This document shows, in pieces, positions 25,555 to 34,453 of a stretch of 44,548 nt of DNA. The DNA is taken from NCBI GenBank assembly GCA_029254025.1, contig JAQWYK010000029.1, positions 1 through 44,548 of the forward strand. The letters run 5' to 3'. This stretch comes from Crocinitomicaceae bacterium. Its GTDB lineage: Bacteria > Bacteroidota > Bacteroidia > Flavobacteriales_D > Crocinitomicaceae. The position numbers and the translations under genes are program-made. A model generated the notes under the pieces. That model was not told the origin of the DNA, made no database searches, and worked only from the letters and a program-made list of their open reading frames with translations. Position 1 is the first letter of the stretch. Each line of letters opens with the position of its first letter.

Positions 25555-26559
25555 ATGCGTTATTTCTTAAAATTCCTTTGTTTACTCTGTGTTTCTTGTT
25601 CGTCATTAGCAATAGAGAAAGATTCTATTTCTGAGGAATCCAGTAATTTATGGTCACACGAACTGGTCGAGATGAGAAAGCTGAATGATACGATTCAGTT
25701 GTCGATAATTGATGCTTCACAGCTGTATTCAGAACGTTGGGATACATTGGCGCATCCTCAGTTTTGGAAACAAATCATGCAATTATCACCAGATTCTTGC
25801 GTCATTAATGTGGCAAAAAACAGAGAAATTGTAGCAAAAATGAGCCTGAAAGATTGGAACAAGATCTCTGACAATGACAAAGATGCTTTTAGAGATTCCA
25901 TCCGAAAAATCAAAGGATTGGAATCCTCGGATAAAATATTTATGACAACCGGCAAGAATGACTTTTACAAGTTTGAGGCGGTGCTACCCAGCGTTGGAAA
26001 GGGCGTTTCCGTATTTAATGCGATTGGAGTAGATCCGTGGTATGCCCAAGCTATTCTAATGATTGAAAGTCCTGGTAAAATTGCAAAATCTAATGTTGGA
26101 GCTTATGGTCCTTTCCAGTTGATGCCGGGTGTAGCGCGCAGCCATGGGTTGCGAGTAGATAAATATGTTGATGAACGCAAAGATTTTGAAAAAAGTGCTA
26201 AAGGAGCTGCGAGTCTAATCTCTAAGGTGTGTATCCCTGAAGCACATAAGATTTTGGAAGCACATAATGTTACATTCAACGAAAATGATTTGTGGTTTCG
26301 TTTGTTTGTCTTGCACATCTATCACGCTGGAGCAGGAAATGTTGCAGCTGTCATGAATGTGATCAAGCCTGAAAAAGGAGGAGGAGATTTGATTCAAACA
26401 ATGTGGACTTCAAAAGGTGGGAATTTTGGAAATGCTTCTCAAAACTATTCCCAATTGGCACTAGCAGCTTTGCTTATTCTTGATGAAATGATTTGGGAGC
26501 GCTGTGAGGATATTGCAGACGAATCTGTTTCCGACAATTCAACGCCAGCCAAAGGGTAA
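25555..26559 (+). CDS. Lytic transglycosylase (SLT domain), exported
   Basis: A 334-residue protein with a short signal peptide (FLKFLCLLCVSCSSLA; CSS may form an imperfect lipobox). The SLT catalytic domain spans about residues 150-320: AILMIESPG contains the likely catalytic Glu, followed by the conserved NVGAYGPFQLMPGVARSHGL and the later YHAGAGNVAAVM and NYSQLALAAL. It would cleave peptidoglycan glycan strands, forming 1,6-anhydro-muramic ends. The N-terminal 110 residues are of unknown fold. The gene converges on msrB with a 16-bp gap. Confidence 0.9.
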   Translation: MRYFLKFLCLLCVSCSSLAIEKDSISEESSNLWSHELVEMRKLNDTIQLSIIDASQLYSERWDTLAHPQFWKQIMQLSPDSCVINVAKNREIVAKMSLKDWNKISDNDKDAFRDSIRKIKGLESSDKIFMTTGKNDFYKFEAVLPSVGKGVSVFNAIGVDPWYAQAILMIESPGKIAKSNVGAYGPFQLMPGVARSHGLRVDKYVDERKDFEKSAKGAASLISKVCIPEAHKILEAHNVTFNENDLWFRLFVLHIYHAGAGNVAAVMNVIKPEKGGGDLIQTMWTSKGGNFGNASQNYSQLALAALLILDEMIWERCEDIADESVSDNSTPAKG

Positions 26560-26575
26560 TCCGTATTTGTATTTA

Positions 26576-26956
26576 TTATTTAGTTTTCGGAATAAATTTA
26601 ATGGACACTGAGTTGACACAATGGCGTGTGTTTTTAACTGTAAAACCTTCCCCTAGGAATACATGTCCTAAGTGACCACCGCAATTGGTACAAATGATCT
26701 CCGTCCTGCGTCCGTCGCGATCTGGAATGCGTGTTACGTTTTCTGTAATGTCGTCGTCGAAAGAAGGCCATCCGCAATTCGAATTGAATTTCGCTTCGCT
26801 TGAATAGAAAGGTGCTTCACATTGGCGACAAACATAAGTGCCTTCCTGTTTATTGTTGAGGTATTCACCGGTAAATGGAAGCTCGGTTCCTTTTCGCAAT
26901 ATGACGCGCTCCTCTTCAGGAGTCAATGAATTGTATTTATTCGGTTCCTTAATCAT
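26576..26956 (-). CDS. msrB: Peptide-methionine (R)-S-oxide reductase MsrB
   Basis: MsrB reduces the R-sulfoxide of methionine in oxidised proteins. The 126-residue protein carries both zinc-binding CXXC pairs (YVCRQCEAPF and IICTNCGGHLGHVF), GWPSFDD, and the active-site Cys in RHCVNSVSI. There is no signal peptide, so it acts in the cytoplasm. It stands alone and reads against its neighbours. No good TAnnTTTG element was found upstream. Confidence 0.96.
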   Translation of the reverse strand: MIKEPNKYNSLTPEEERVILRKGTELPFTGEYLNNKQEGTYVCRQCEAPFYSSEAKFNSNCGWPSFDDDITENVTRIPDRDGRRTEIICTNCGGHLGHVFLGEGFTVKNTRHCVNSVSIKFIPKTK

Positions 26957-27175
26957 AATTTATATCGTACTTACAAAACACTTGTTTAGATTGAATTGTT
27001 TTGACATGAGTTCAATTAAATTAAAATATTAAAGTTTTGTGCCTTCAATTTCTATAGAATACTCTAAGTTACACTTAATCCTCTGGTTATCTCTGGATAC
27101 CACAAAAAAATAGTTTTTAATTTAAATTTCGTGAATTTTTATAAGTTTTTAGGGTGACAAAATCGCTATTAAAAC

Positions 27176-27183
27176 TATTTTTG
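27176..27183 (+). promoter_or_regulatory. Candidate -7 promoter of the dehydrogenase-VWA pair
   Basis: TATTTTTG matches TAnnTTTG and ends 20 bp before the ATG at 27204. The 247-bp intergenic region (26957-27203) is AT-rich and holds no other gene. Confidence 0.5.
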
Positions 27184-27203
27184 TACAAATCGCGAAATAA
27201 ACT

Positions 27204-28421
27204 ATGAGTGTTATAATCGGTGTAATCAAAGAAGGAAAAACTCCACCTGATAAAAGGGTCCCATTGACACCCGCACAATGCGTTCAAGTCATGAACAGGT
27301 TTGAAAATGTTGAAGTGCATGTCCAAAAAAGCCCGATACGTGCTTTTTCAGACGAGGAATATGAACGCCTCGGAGTGAAGGTGGTTGATGATTTGTTCCA
27401 CTGTGATATAATTATGGGTGTTAAAGAGGTGAAAATTGAGGACCTTATTCCGAATAAGCAATTTTTCTTTTTTTCGCACACTATTAAAAAACAGCCATAT
27501 AACAGGAGTCTGTTGCGAGCAATCATTGAAAACAAAATTCAATTAACGGATTACGAAGTATTAACCGATGAAAATGAATCACGTTTGATTGGGTTTGGCC
27601 GTTATGCGGGTATTGTTGGTTGTTACAATGGATTTAGAACTTTTGGATTAAAGCACAATCTTTATCAGTTAAAGCCTGCTCATACTTGTTTTGATCGGAA
27701 GGAGATGGAGGGTGAATTAAGTAAGGTGAAATTACCAAACAATGCAAAGGTTGTGTTAACGGGCTTTGGTCGCGTTGGGTATGGAGCGCGAGAAATATTG
27801 GATTTATTGCCTATCACAGAAGTAGATCCTGATGAGTTTATCAATGAATCTTTCTCTGGTCCGGTGTATACACATTTAAACGTGGAAGATTACAATGCCC
27901 GTGAAGATGGTGAATCGTTTAATAAAGCGGAATTTTATTCTGATGGCCGTGGACACGTGTCTACCTTTCCCCGTTTTTTAAGACATGCAGATATGTATGT
28001 TGCTTGCCACTTTTGGAAATCAACGGCTCCTTTTTTATTTACGCGTGAAGACTTAAAGGCGGGCGATATTCGAACTTCTGTAATTGCGGATATATCCTGT
28101 GATATTGATGGCCCTGTAGCTTCTACGATTCGTCCCAGCAAAATAGCCGACCCAATTTATGGGTATAATCCAATTTCAGAATCAGAAAATGATTATTCCA
28201 AAGAAGGAGTGATTGCTGCAATGGCGGTGGATAATCTTCCGTGTGAACTTCCAAAGGATGCTTCCGGGGATTTCGGGAATGAATTAATTGAGAAAATCCT
28301 TCCTGCATTACTCGAAAAAGATCCAACAGGAATTATTGCTCGTGGAAGTGAAACAACGAAAGAGGGCATGTTGTCAGAATATTTTTCTTACCTTCAACCT
28401 TACTTGGAAGGAAAGGAATAA
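27204..28421 (+). CDS. Saccharopine/alanine dehydrogenase-like NAD(P) oxidoreductase
   Basis: A 405-residue protein of the AlaDH/PNT superfamily. The N-terminal domain begins IGVIKEGKTPPDKRVPLTP, matching the substrate-binding Lys/Arg motif of alanine dehydrogenase, transhydrogenase and lysine-forming saccharopine dehydrogenase. A nucleotide-binding segment follows at about residues 177-195 (AKVVLTGFGRVGYGAREIL), then DISCDIDGPVAST and NLPCELPKDAS, as in LYS1-type enzymes. Bacteroidetes annotations usually call it saccharopine or NAD(P)-dependent dehydrogenase; the true substrate is uncertain. The next gene starts 6 bp later. Confidence 0.85.
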   Translation: MSVIIGVIKEGKTPPDKRVPLTPAQCVQVMNRFENVEVHVQKSPIRAFSDEEYERLGVKVVDDLFHCDIIMGVKEVKIEDLIPNKQFFFFSHTIKKQPYNRSLLRAIIENKIQLTDYEVLTDENESRLIGFGRYAGIVGCYNGFRTFGLKHNLYQLKPAHTCFDRKEMEGELSKVKLPNNAKVVLTGFGRVGYGAREILDLLPITEVDPDEFINESFSGPVYTHLNVEDYNAREDGESFNKAEFYSDGRGHVSTFPRFLRHADMYVACHFWKSTAPFLFTREDLKAGDIRTSVIADISCDIDGPVASTIRPSKIADPIYGYNPISESENDYSKEGVIAAMAVDNLPCELPKDASGDFGNELIEKILPALLEKDPTGIIARGSETTKEGMLSEYFSYLQPYLEGKE

Positions 28422-28427
28422 TTATTC

Positions 28428-30506
28428 ATGAATCTAATCTCCGAAATACCTTTATGGTGGTTGCCAATTATTGCCATTCTGGCTTTGGGTGCATCTCTTT
28501 GGTACTATGCCAAAAAAGATTGGAAAAAGGAAATTAGTACATCTCTCCTTTATACGCTTGTTGGATTACGTTTTTTAAGTCTGTTTTTAATTGAACTATT
28601 GTTGCTTGGAATCCTTCTGGAATCGACTACATACAAAGAAGAGAAACCCATATTACTGACGATAGTGGACGATTCAAGTTCAATGAAAAATTATCAAGAC
28701 AGTAGTAAAGTATTCTCTTCGATAACGCATTACCAGCACGAATTGAGAGACCAATTTGGCGACAAATTCGACTACGAGTTTATTGGGTTGAACGGGCATT
28801 CGATCGCCCTTGATTCGCTTAACTTTAATGGCACGTCGACTGATTTAGATGCTGTATTAAGTACCGTGTATGACCAATATTACAACCGAAATCTTGGAGG
28901 AATAGTATTGATTTCGGATGGAAATTACAATGCCGGAGCAAATCCAGTCTACACAGGAGAGAAATTTAAGTTCGTTCCGATTTACACATTAGGAGTAGGC
29001 GATACGATTCAAAAAAAGGATATATTAATCAATACTGTATTGACCAATGATATCGCATTTTTAGGGAATCAATTTCCCATTGAGTTGGGTATTGAAGGAT
29101 TTCAAGTGAGTGGACAACGCACACAAGTAGGTATTTATCGGGCCGGAAAATTATTACAACAAAAAGAAGTAGTTTTTTCGAACGAAGGCTATGACCTGCA
29201 GAAACTCAATTTTTTTTTGGAGGCAGATCAAATTGGGTTTAATGAATACAGCATTGAGCTGCGCTCCATTTCGAATGAGTCAAATTATCAGAATAACTCG
29301 AGGTCGATTTATGTTGAGGTCTTAGATGCACGGAGTAAAATTTTGCTCTTAGCAAATGGCCCACATCCCGATATGGGCGCGATAAAGAACACACTCGTGC
29401 AAGACCAAAATTATGAAGTGATTACCGCCAGGGATGTAGAGAGTTTAGAAACAATTAAGAACTATGATTTAATTATCTGGCATGAGCCAGAAAAAGGTTT
29501 TTCAGAAGCACTGTTAAATCGATTAGAAACTGAAAACAAGTCGGTTTGGATGATTATAGGACCATCAACTTCGAATGCTGTTCTTCGTCAGTTACCTTTG
29601 GGTATTACATCTACGGTTGGGCGTCAGACAGATGAGGTACAAGCAGCGCTCAACGAGCGATTCACGCGTTTTGAAATATCTCAAAAAGCGAAGGAAGAAT
29701 TAGCGAATTTCCCTCCATTGGTAACACATTATGGTGCCTTGACTTTAAATAAGCCTGCTGATGTGCTGTTATATCAACGGGTTGGGCCAGTGAAGAAAAA
29801 AGATCCTCTCTTTTTCTTTGTGACTGGGCAAAATACTAAGTTTGGAGTCACCTATGGGGAAGGGCTTTGGCGGTGGAGAATAGCGGATTACTTGCGGAAT
29901 CAAAATCATCAGGTATTTGATGAGTTAGTGAATAAAACGGTACAGTATTTAATGGTGAACGCTAACTCAAGTAAATTGCGGATTACGCTTCCGAAGGAAT
30001 TTCTAGAAGGAGAGGAAGTTATTCTAGGAGCTTCTTTCTACAACGAAAGTATGGACCCGATAACAACTGTTCCTATTAAGCTAAAGCTGAAGAATAGTGA
30101 AGAGGAGTTAATCTATGATTTCAAACCGAATGAGTCTAGTTATGAGCTCCGCCTGGGAGCATTGGAAGCCGGGACATATGGTTGGGAAGCTTCGGCTACT
30201 TTTGAAGGTGAAACGTACTCCAAAACTGGAAGCTTTTTAGTCCGAAAATTAGAGCTCGAGGCAATGAACACAAAATCCAATTTCATGTTATTGAATCAAT
30301 TGAGTGTGAACTCTGGAGCAGAATTTTTTCTGCTCGAGCAGCATAAGGAGTTATTGAAAGAGTTGAGTTTACGTGAGGATATGGTAACCGTCTCATCACC
30401 TTCGACGGCCTATTCGAAATTAATCGATTATTGGTGGTGGCTAGTGCTTATTGTATTGTTTCTAACTTCAGAATGGTTCATTCGCAGATATTCTGGGGCA
30501 TATTAA
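28428..30506 (+). CDS. Membrane protein with von Willebrand A-like domain
   Basis: A 692-residue protein with two N-terminal transmembrane helices (WWLPIIAILALGASLWYY; LVGLRFLSLFLIELLLLGILL) and one at the C-terminus (WWWLVLIVLFLTSEWFI). Between them, residues about 75-200 form a VWA-like domain with a metal-site DDSSSM motif and VLISDGNYNAGANP. Residues about 300-420 resemble a glutamine-amidotransferase-like fold without its catalytic Cys (ILLLANGPHPDMGAIKN, DLIIWHEP). The architecture fits the BatA/CoxE-independent 'VWA membrane protein' group of Bacteroidetes. Its stop is 3 bp from the stop of the convergent J-domain gene. Confidence 0.85.
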   Translation: MNLISEIPLWWLPIIAILALGASLWYYAKKDWKKEISTSLLYTLVGLRFLSLFLIELLLLGILLESTTYKEEKPILLTIVDDSSSMKNYQDSSKVFSSITHYQHELRDQFGDKFDYEFIGLNGHSIALDSLNFNGTSTDLDAVLSTVYDQYYNRNLGGIVLISDGNYNAGANPVYTGEKFKFVPIYTLGVGDTIQKKDILINTVLTNDIAFLGNQFPIELGIEGFQVSGQRTQVGIYRAGKLLQQKEVVFSNEGYDLQKLNFFLEADQIGFNEYSIELRSISNESNYQNNSRSIYVEVLDARSKILLLANGPHPDMGAIKNTLVQDQNYEVITARDVESLETIKNYDLIIWHEPEKGFSEALLNRLETENKSVWMIIGPSTSNAVLRQLPLGITSTVGRQTDEVQAALNERFTRFEISQKAKEELANFPPLVTHYGALTLNKPADVLLYQRVGPVKKKDPLFFFVTGQNTKFGVTYGEGLWRWRIADYLRNQNHQVFDELVNKTVQYLMVNANSSKLRITLPKEFLEGEEVILGASFYNESMDPITTVPIKLKLKNSEEELIYDFKPNESSYELRLGALEAGTYGWEASATFEGETYSKTGSFLVRKLELEAMNTKSNFMLLNQLSVNSGAEFFLLEQHKELLKELSLREDMVTVSSPSTAYSKLIDYWWWLVLIVLFLTSEWFIRRYSGAY

Positions 30507-30509
30507 TCC

Positions 30510-31385
30510 CTACAAGAATCCCATTGTGAGCAGATGGGCCCATCTGTCATTGAGGTAAAGTAAAACCACCAAAATAATTCCATACATATAAAAGCTTACA
30601 TTAAAAAGCAAGCTGTACATGAGCGTTCTGCCCCGGACGAGGAAGGTAATGAGCGGTATCAGCAATATGGTAGGTACGATTGGGAAAGTGCCCATTACTG
30701 AGAAGTCGGTCGTAATACGATGCCACTCTTTGTCTTCAAAGACCCAGATAGCCTTGATGTCATGAAAAATAAAGCTTTTCTGAAGGACCAATTCTACATT
30801 CCGATCAATTATTCCATAGTTGGAACTTTTTACCCAGAATTTCTCGTCATTTTTTGTAATCACAGGAACTACTCGGTTCTCAGCCATACCTCCATAAGCC
30901 ATTAGGCGATTCCCGTGTGTAGCAACATCTTGCTCCCAGTGACTCGGGAGTACGAGTTTGTCAAGGATAAAAATAACGGCAAACAAAGTGCATCCAATCA
31001 TTATCAGTTTGAATTGCCACCATGCTCGTCCATTGGAGATTGCTTGGTAATATTGCTCTGTCTCTTCTGCTTCTTTACGCTTTAAGTATTCATATCGTGC
31101 TCGCGCTTTCCGCATGCGTTCTTTTAAGAGTTCTTCTTTTGTGTGCTTTGCTTGTTGGGTAAAGTCGTTGAAATCGTATTGCTTTCCTCGAGTAGTAGAT
31201 TTCTGCCAACTTTTACTCATGAGGGCATCATAGGCTGCTGAAATCAGCAGGAATTGATGAGCTGCATCTTTGCTCGGATTTTTGTCAGGATGATATTTTA
31301 AGGCCTGTTTACGATAGGCTTTTTTGATGATTTTCTCATTCTCTGTGGGCGCGATGCCTAATATATCGAAATAGCGTTTGCTCAT
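30510..31385 (-). CDS. Membrane J-domain protein
   Basis: A 291-residue protein with an N-terminal J domain, residues about 4-60 (YFDILGIAPTENEKIIKKAYR...YHPDKNP), with the HPD tripeptide at 32-34 that stimulates DnaK ATPase. A charged helix follows (KEELLKERMRKARARYEYLKRKEAEE), then a transmembrane helix near 124-144 and two more near 240-285. There is no zinc-finger or DnaJ C-terminal substrate domain, so it is not DnaJ. It probably recruits DnaK to the inner membrane (inference). Confidence 0.9.
   Translation of the reverse strand: MSKRYFDILGIAPTENEKIIKKAYRKQALKYHPDKNPSKDAAHQFLLISAAYDALMSKSWQKSTTRGKQYDFNDFTQQAKHTKEELLKERMRKARARYEYLKRKEAEETEQYYQAISNGRAWWQFKLIMIGCTLFAVIFILDKLVLPSHWEQDVATHGNRLMAYGGMAENRVVPVITKNDEKFWVKSSNYGIIDRNVELVLQKSFIFHDIKAIWVFEDKEWHRITTDFSVMGTFPIVPTILLIPLITFLVRGRTLMYSLLFNVSFYMYGIILVVLLYLNDRWAHLLTMGFL
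30531..30546. repeat. Perfect 16-bp palindrome at a convergent gene junction
   Basis: CAGATGGGCCCATCTG is its own reverse complement. It lies inside the last codons of the J-domain gene, 25 bp after the stop of the convergent VWA gene. No T-run follows on either side, so it is not a standard terminator. Confidence 0.6.
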
Positions 31386-31454
31386 TTAAGTTGATAGTCA
31401 ATCATAACCGCGTAATTGATAGCGCGTAGCGCGGACTTCTCTCCTGAGTGAACT

Positions 31455-32471
31455 CTAAGATCTAAACTCCAGCTCTCTCAATGTTCCAGTTCTATCCAAT
31501 TTGTTGTTAGCTAAATATACGAAATGTTCAGCAACATAAACTTTTTTTGGTTGTTCATATTTTTCGAGGAGCACGCCACAACTACTCATTAATTCTTCCT
31601 TGGAAATCTTGTTTTTAAGAATTATTGCGACGACGCATTGACCAAAGCGCTCATCAGGTACAGAGGTAATAAAATAATCTCCATGTTGGAAGTGACTGCT
31701 TAATTTCTGTTCAATCTGTTCTGGAAACACTTTTACTCCGCCTGTATTGATTACATGGTCGCTGCGTCCTTTCCATAGGAAAGCATGGGGATGAATAATT
31801 TCTACAACGTCATTGGTGACCAAATTAGAAATACCAAGTTCGGGGGAGTTAACAGTCAACTGGCCGTCACGCGTTGAAAATGAACTTTCTCCAATTCCAA
31901 TAAAAGGAGCGTTAGTATTGTTAAGTCGTTTCAAAGCTATATGCGAGATAGTTTCCGTCATACCGAAAGTGGAATAGGCCTCACAAGAATATTCCAGTAG
32001 TTGTTTTTCGAGTTGTCTGCTCACAGGGGCACCTCCGATAATTAGGTAGCGTATCAGATTGAGCTTTTCAGGGTTTTGCTCCAAAATAGTTTGTACTTGT
32101 AATGGAACCATAGCTGCAAAATCAATTGGAAAGTCGAGTACTTCAATAGGGTTCGCTGAAATGGGGGCCGTATACAATTTGAGCTTAAACTCAAGAGCCC
32201 GCACGATCATCATTTTTCCACCAATATACTCAGGAGAAATACAGAGTAATGCATTTTCACAGGCTGAGAGGTTGAAAAATTCCCCCGTCATCCTAGCCGA
32301 TGCCCTCATTTGATTCTTTTTTATTCGAATAAGTTTAGGTGTTCCAGTTGATCCAGATGTTGCTTGTAAAACGTATTTTTTATCCGTGTCGTACCAATCC
32401 TCTATGAAGGGAAGTGCTAATTCACGCGTTTCATCCTTCAACGAAAACGAAATGGAAATGAGGTTTAACAT
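31455..32471 (-). CDS. menE: MenE-like AMP-forming acyl-CoA ligase
   Basis: A 338-residue member of the ANL (adenylate-forming) family, most like the short Bacteroidetes o-succinylbenzoate-CoA ligase of menaquinone synthesis. Motifs: the P-loop ATSGSTGTPK (about residues 37-46), IIGGAPV, the adenine motif YSTFGMTE, the hinge LWKGRSDHVINTGGVKVFPEQIE, and the catalytic-Lys region NKLDRTG near the end. It lacks the first 100 or so residues of full-length ANL enzymes, as is usual for this subgroup. No other men genes are in the window, so substrate assignment rests on the family alone. Confidence 0.78.
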   Translation of the reverse strand: MLNLISISFSLKDETRELALPFIEDWYDTDKKYVLQATSGSTGTPKLIRIKKNQMRASARMTGEFFNLSACENALLCISPEYIGGKMMIVRALEFKLKLYTAPISANPIEVLDFPIDFAAMVPLQVQTILEQNPEKLNLIRYLIIGGAPVSRQLEKQLLEYSCEAYSTFGMTETISHIALKRLNNTNAPFIGIGESSFSTRDGQLTVNSPELGISNLVTNDVVEIIHPHAFLWKGRSDHVINTGGVKVFPEQIEQKLSSHFQHGDYFITSVPDERFGQCVVAIILKNKISKEELMSSCGVLLEKYEQPKKVYVAEHFVYLANNKLDRTGTLRELEFRS

Positions 32472-32497
32472 TTTGGAACGACTTTTGCCACTAGGAA

Positions 32498-32505
32498 CAA
32501 ATCTA
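32498..32505 (-). promoter_or_regulatory. Candidate -7 promoter of the menE-like gene
   Basis: On the minus strand this reads TAGATTTG, a full TAnnTTTG match. An ATTG that could act as the -33 element lies 19 bp upstream (32525-32528). The ATG at 32471 is 26 bp downstream. Confidence 0.5.
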
Positions 32506-32543
32506 ATTAATGTTAATCAATAGGCAATTTAATTAGTTTGTTT

Positions 32544-32551
32544 TATTTTTG
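32544..32551 (+). promoter_or_regulatory. Candidate -7 promoter of the thioredoxin gene
   Basis: TATTTTTG matches TAnnTTTG and ends 17 bp before the ATG at 32569. With the menE-like element it makes a compact divergent promoter region of about 97 bp. Confidence 0.5.
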
Positions 32552-32568
32552 AATTAAATCTAGAAAGT

Positions 32569-33000
32569 ATGAAGTTAGGAAAATTGGGAATATTCACTTT
32601 AGTGTTGGGATTAATGTCTTTTGTATTTTTAGAAAAAAAACCAGCTGCAGATGAAGGAATTCAATTCAAAAAGATATCATTTGAACAAGCTTTGAAAGAA
32701 GCAAAAACGAGCAATAAGTTAATCTTTATGGATGCTTATGCTGAATGGTGTGGTCCTTGTAAATACATGGCCGCCAAAGTTTTTACCAACGAAGAAGTTG
32801 GAAAATTGTTCAATGATAAGTTTATCAATTTGAAAATAGATATGGAAAAAGGAGAAGGACCAGCATTAGCAGCAAAGTACCAAGTACGTGCTTATCCCAC
32901 ACTGTTTTTTATCGATGGAGATGGAAAAGTGGTGAAAAAGGTGCTTGGAGCTCAACCGGCGGATAAATTAATTGCTATTGGTAACGAAGCGACAAAATAA
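32569..33000 (+). CDS. Exported thioredoxin-like protein
   Basis: A 143-residue protein with an N-terminal hydrophobic segment (LGIFTLVLGLMSFVFL) that acts as signal peptide or anchor. The thioredoxin fold shows MDAYAEWCGPCKYMAAKVF with CXXC at Cys61 and Cys64, then NLKIDMEKGEG and the cis-proline segment VRAYPTLFFIDGDGKVV. It probably handles disulfides or reduces partners in the periplasm. It is monocistronic, with its own promoter candidate and a strong terminator. Confidence 0.92.
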   Translation: MKLGKLGIFTLVLGLMSFVFLEKKPAADEGIQFKKISFEQALKEAKTSNKLIFMDAYAEWCGPCKYMAAKVFTNEEVGKLFNDKFINLKIDMEKGEGPALAAKYQVRAYPTLFFIDGDGKVVKKVLGAQPADKLIAIGNEATK

Positions 33001-33016
33001 AATAAGCACAACTTTG

Positions 33017-33048
33017 AAAAAGCCTGTTTAAAAAACAGGCTTTTTTTT
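33017..33048 (+). terminator. Strong intrinsic terminator after the thioredoxin gene
   Basis: A perfect stem AGCCTGTTT (33021-33029) / AAACAGGCT (33033-33041) with a three-base AAA loop, preceded by an A-run and followed by eight Ts. It lies 16 bp after the stop and could end transcription from both directions. Confidence 0.92.
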
Positions 33049-33233
33049 GCGAAGAATCTCTTGATCTTGATGGATTATTGTGGAATAGCTTTAGGAATTA
33101 GGGAAGATAAAATACAGAGTAAAATACGAAGCACATATTAACTGTTGAATAGGAATACTCATAGATTTCTTGTAAATTCGCGAACTATTTTGGAGGCATG
33201 AATCTCCGTTTAAAACGTTAAATATTATTGATT

Positions 33234-33800
33234 ATGAATAGCTGGTATACCGTTAAAATCAAGTATATAAAAGAATTGGAAGATGGACGTTTGAAAAGTG
33301 TTACCGAGCCTTATCTTGTCGATTCAGTGTCGTTTACTGATGCAGAAGCTCGGATGTATGAAGAAGTGGGTTCTCAAGTGAGAGGAGAGTTTATCATAAC
33401 TGGAATAACGAAAACAGATTATGCAGACATTTTCTATTACGACGACTGTGATGATTGGTACAAGTGCAAGGTGACGTATGAAAGCATGGATGCCGATTCA
33501 GGTAAGTCGAAAAAGGTTTCCAATAATTATTTGGTCACTGCTGCTAATGTGCATCAGGCTTACGAAAGAATGAATGAAAGCTTGAGTGAAATGCTGGTAA
33601 CAATCGATATTCCAAGCATTATGCTTTCCCCGATTGTTGAGGTTTTGCCTTATGTTCCCAGTGCGGATGTAGAATTGGATAGAATACCAGCAACGGAGGA
33701 GGAGATGTCTTCGGGGATTCCCTCAGCGCGTTATGAAGAAGATGAACTAGAAGATGCAGAAAGTGTTTCTAGTTTTGAAGACGAAACGGAAGAAGAATAA
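33234..33800 (+). CDS. DUF4494 domain protein
   Basis: A 188-residue cytoplasmic protein. Residues about 1-140 match DUF4494, a Bacteroidetes family: NSWYTVKIKYIKELEDGRLKSVTEPYLVDSVSFTDAEAR, then two units rich in W-Y-x-C-K-V and D-A motifs (DWYKCKVTYES; NNYLVTAANVHQAYERM). The C-terminal 45 residues are very acidic (EEDELEDAESV, ending EDETEEE) and likely disordered. ATG 33234 is chosen over an in-frame TTG at 33228. The stop overlaps the pdxH ATG as TAATG. Function unknown. Confidence 0.85.
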   Translation: MNSWYTVKIKYIKELEDGRLKSVTEPYLVDSVSFTDAEARMYEEVGSQVRGEFIITGITKTDYADIFYYDDCDDWYKCKVTYESMDADSGKSKKVSNNYLVTAANVHQAYERMNESLSEMLVTIDIPSIMLSPIVEVLPYVPSADVELDRIPATEEEMSSGIPSARYEEDELEDAESVSSFEDETEEE

Positions 33801-34453
33801 TGGATGAGTTTTTTACACAATTAAGAGACGACCATTCTGATTTTTTCAAGGGAACCTTGGATGATCGAGTAAAATCGTCCGACCCAATGTTGTTATTTCA
33901 GAAATGGTACAAAGAGGCGTTTGAGAAAAACTGCGCCGAGCCACATAAAATGGTGGTGAGTACGGTGGGGAGTGATGGACGTCCATCCTCTCGAATTGTG
34001 TATATGAAAGAAGTTCTTGAAGAAGGGTTCGTATTTTATACGAACTACGATAGTCAAAAAGGGAAAGAAATCGCGAACTATCCAGAGGTTTCCTTACTTT
34101 TTTATTGGGATTGTTTAGAGCGCCAAGTACGTATACAAGGTACGGCAGAGATGGCCCCGGGAGCACTGTCAGATGATTATTTTGCCTCTCGCCCGCGAGG
34201 GAGTCAGATAGGAGCATGGGCTTCGAAGCAAAGTGAAACTATTTCCTCTCGGGAAGAATTGGATTTAGCTTACTTAGAAATTGAACGTCGTTTTGAAGGT
34301 CAAACGATTCCGAGGCCACCATTTTGGGGAGGTTATTTTATCCGTCCGACCTATTTGGAGTTTTGGCAGGGAAGACCGAGTAGGTTGCACGATCGAATTT
34401 GTTTTGAGCGCGAACAAAAGAATACTTGGACAGTTACTCGAAAAAATCCGTAA
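33800..34453 (+). CDS. pdxH: Pyridoxamine/pyridoxine 5'-phosphate oxidase
   Basis: PdxH is the FMN enzyme that oxidises pyridoxamine or pyridoxine 5'-phosphate to pyridoxal 5'-phosphate. The 217-residue protein has the family order: DPMLLFQKWYKEAFE, RPSSRIVYMKEV, FVFYTNYDSQKGKEIANYPEVSLLFYWDCLERQVRIQG (FMN site), SRPRGSQIGAWASKQS, and the C-terminal PPFWGGYFIRPTYLEFWQGRPSRLHDRICF. Length is normal. It is joined to both neighbours by TAATG overlaps, so all three genes are probably translated from one message. Confidence 0.96.
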   Translation: MDEFFTQLRDDHSDFFKGTLDDRVKSSDPMLLFQKWYKEAFEKNCAEPHKMVVSTVGSDGRPSSRIVYMKEVLEEGFVFYTNYDSQKGKEIANYPEVSLLFYWDCLERQVRIQGTAEMAPGALSDDYFASRPRGSQIGAWASKQSETISSREELDLAYLEIERRFEGQTIPRPPFWGGYFIRPTYLEFWQGRPSRLHDRICFEREQKNTWTVTRKNP

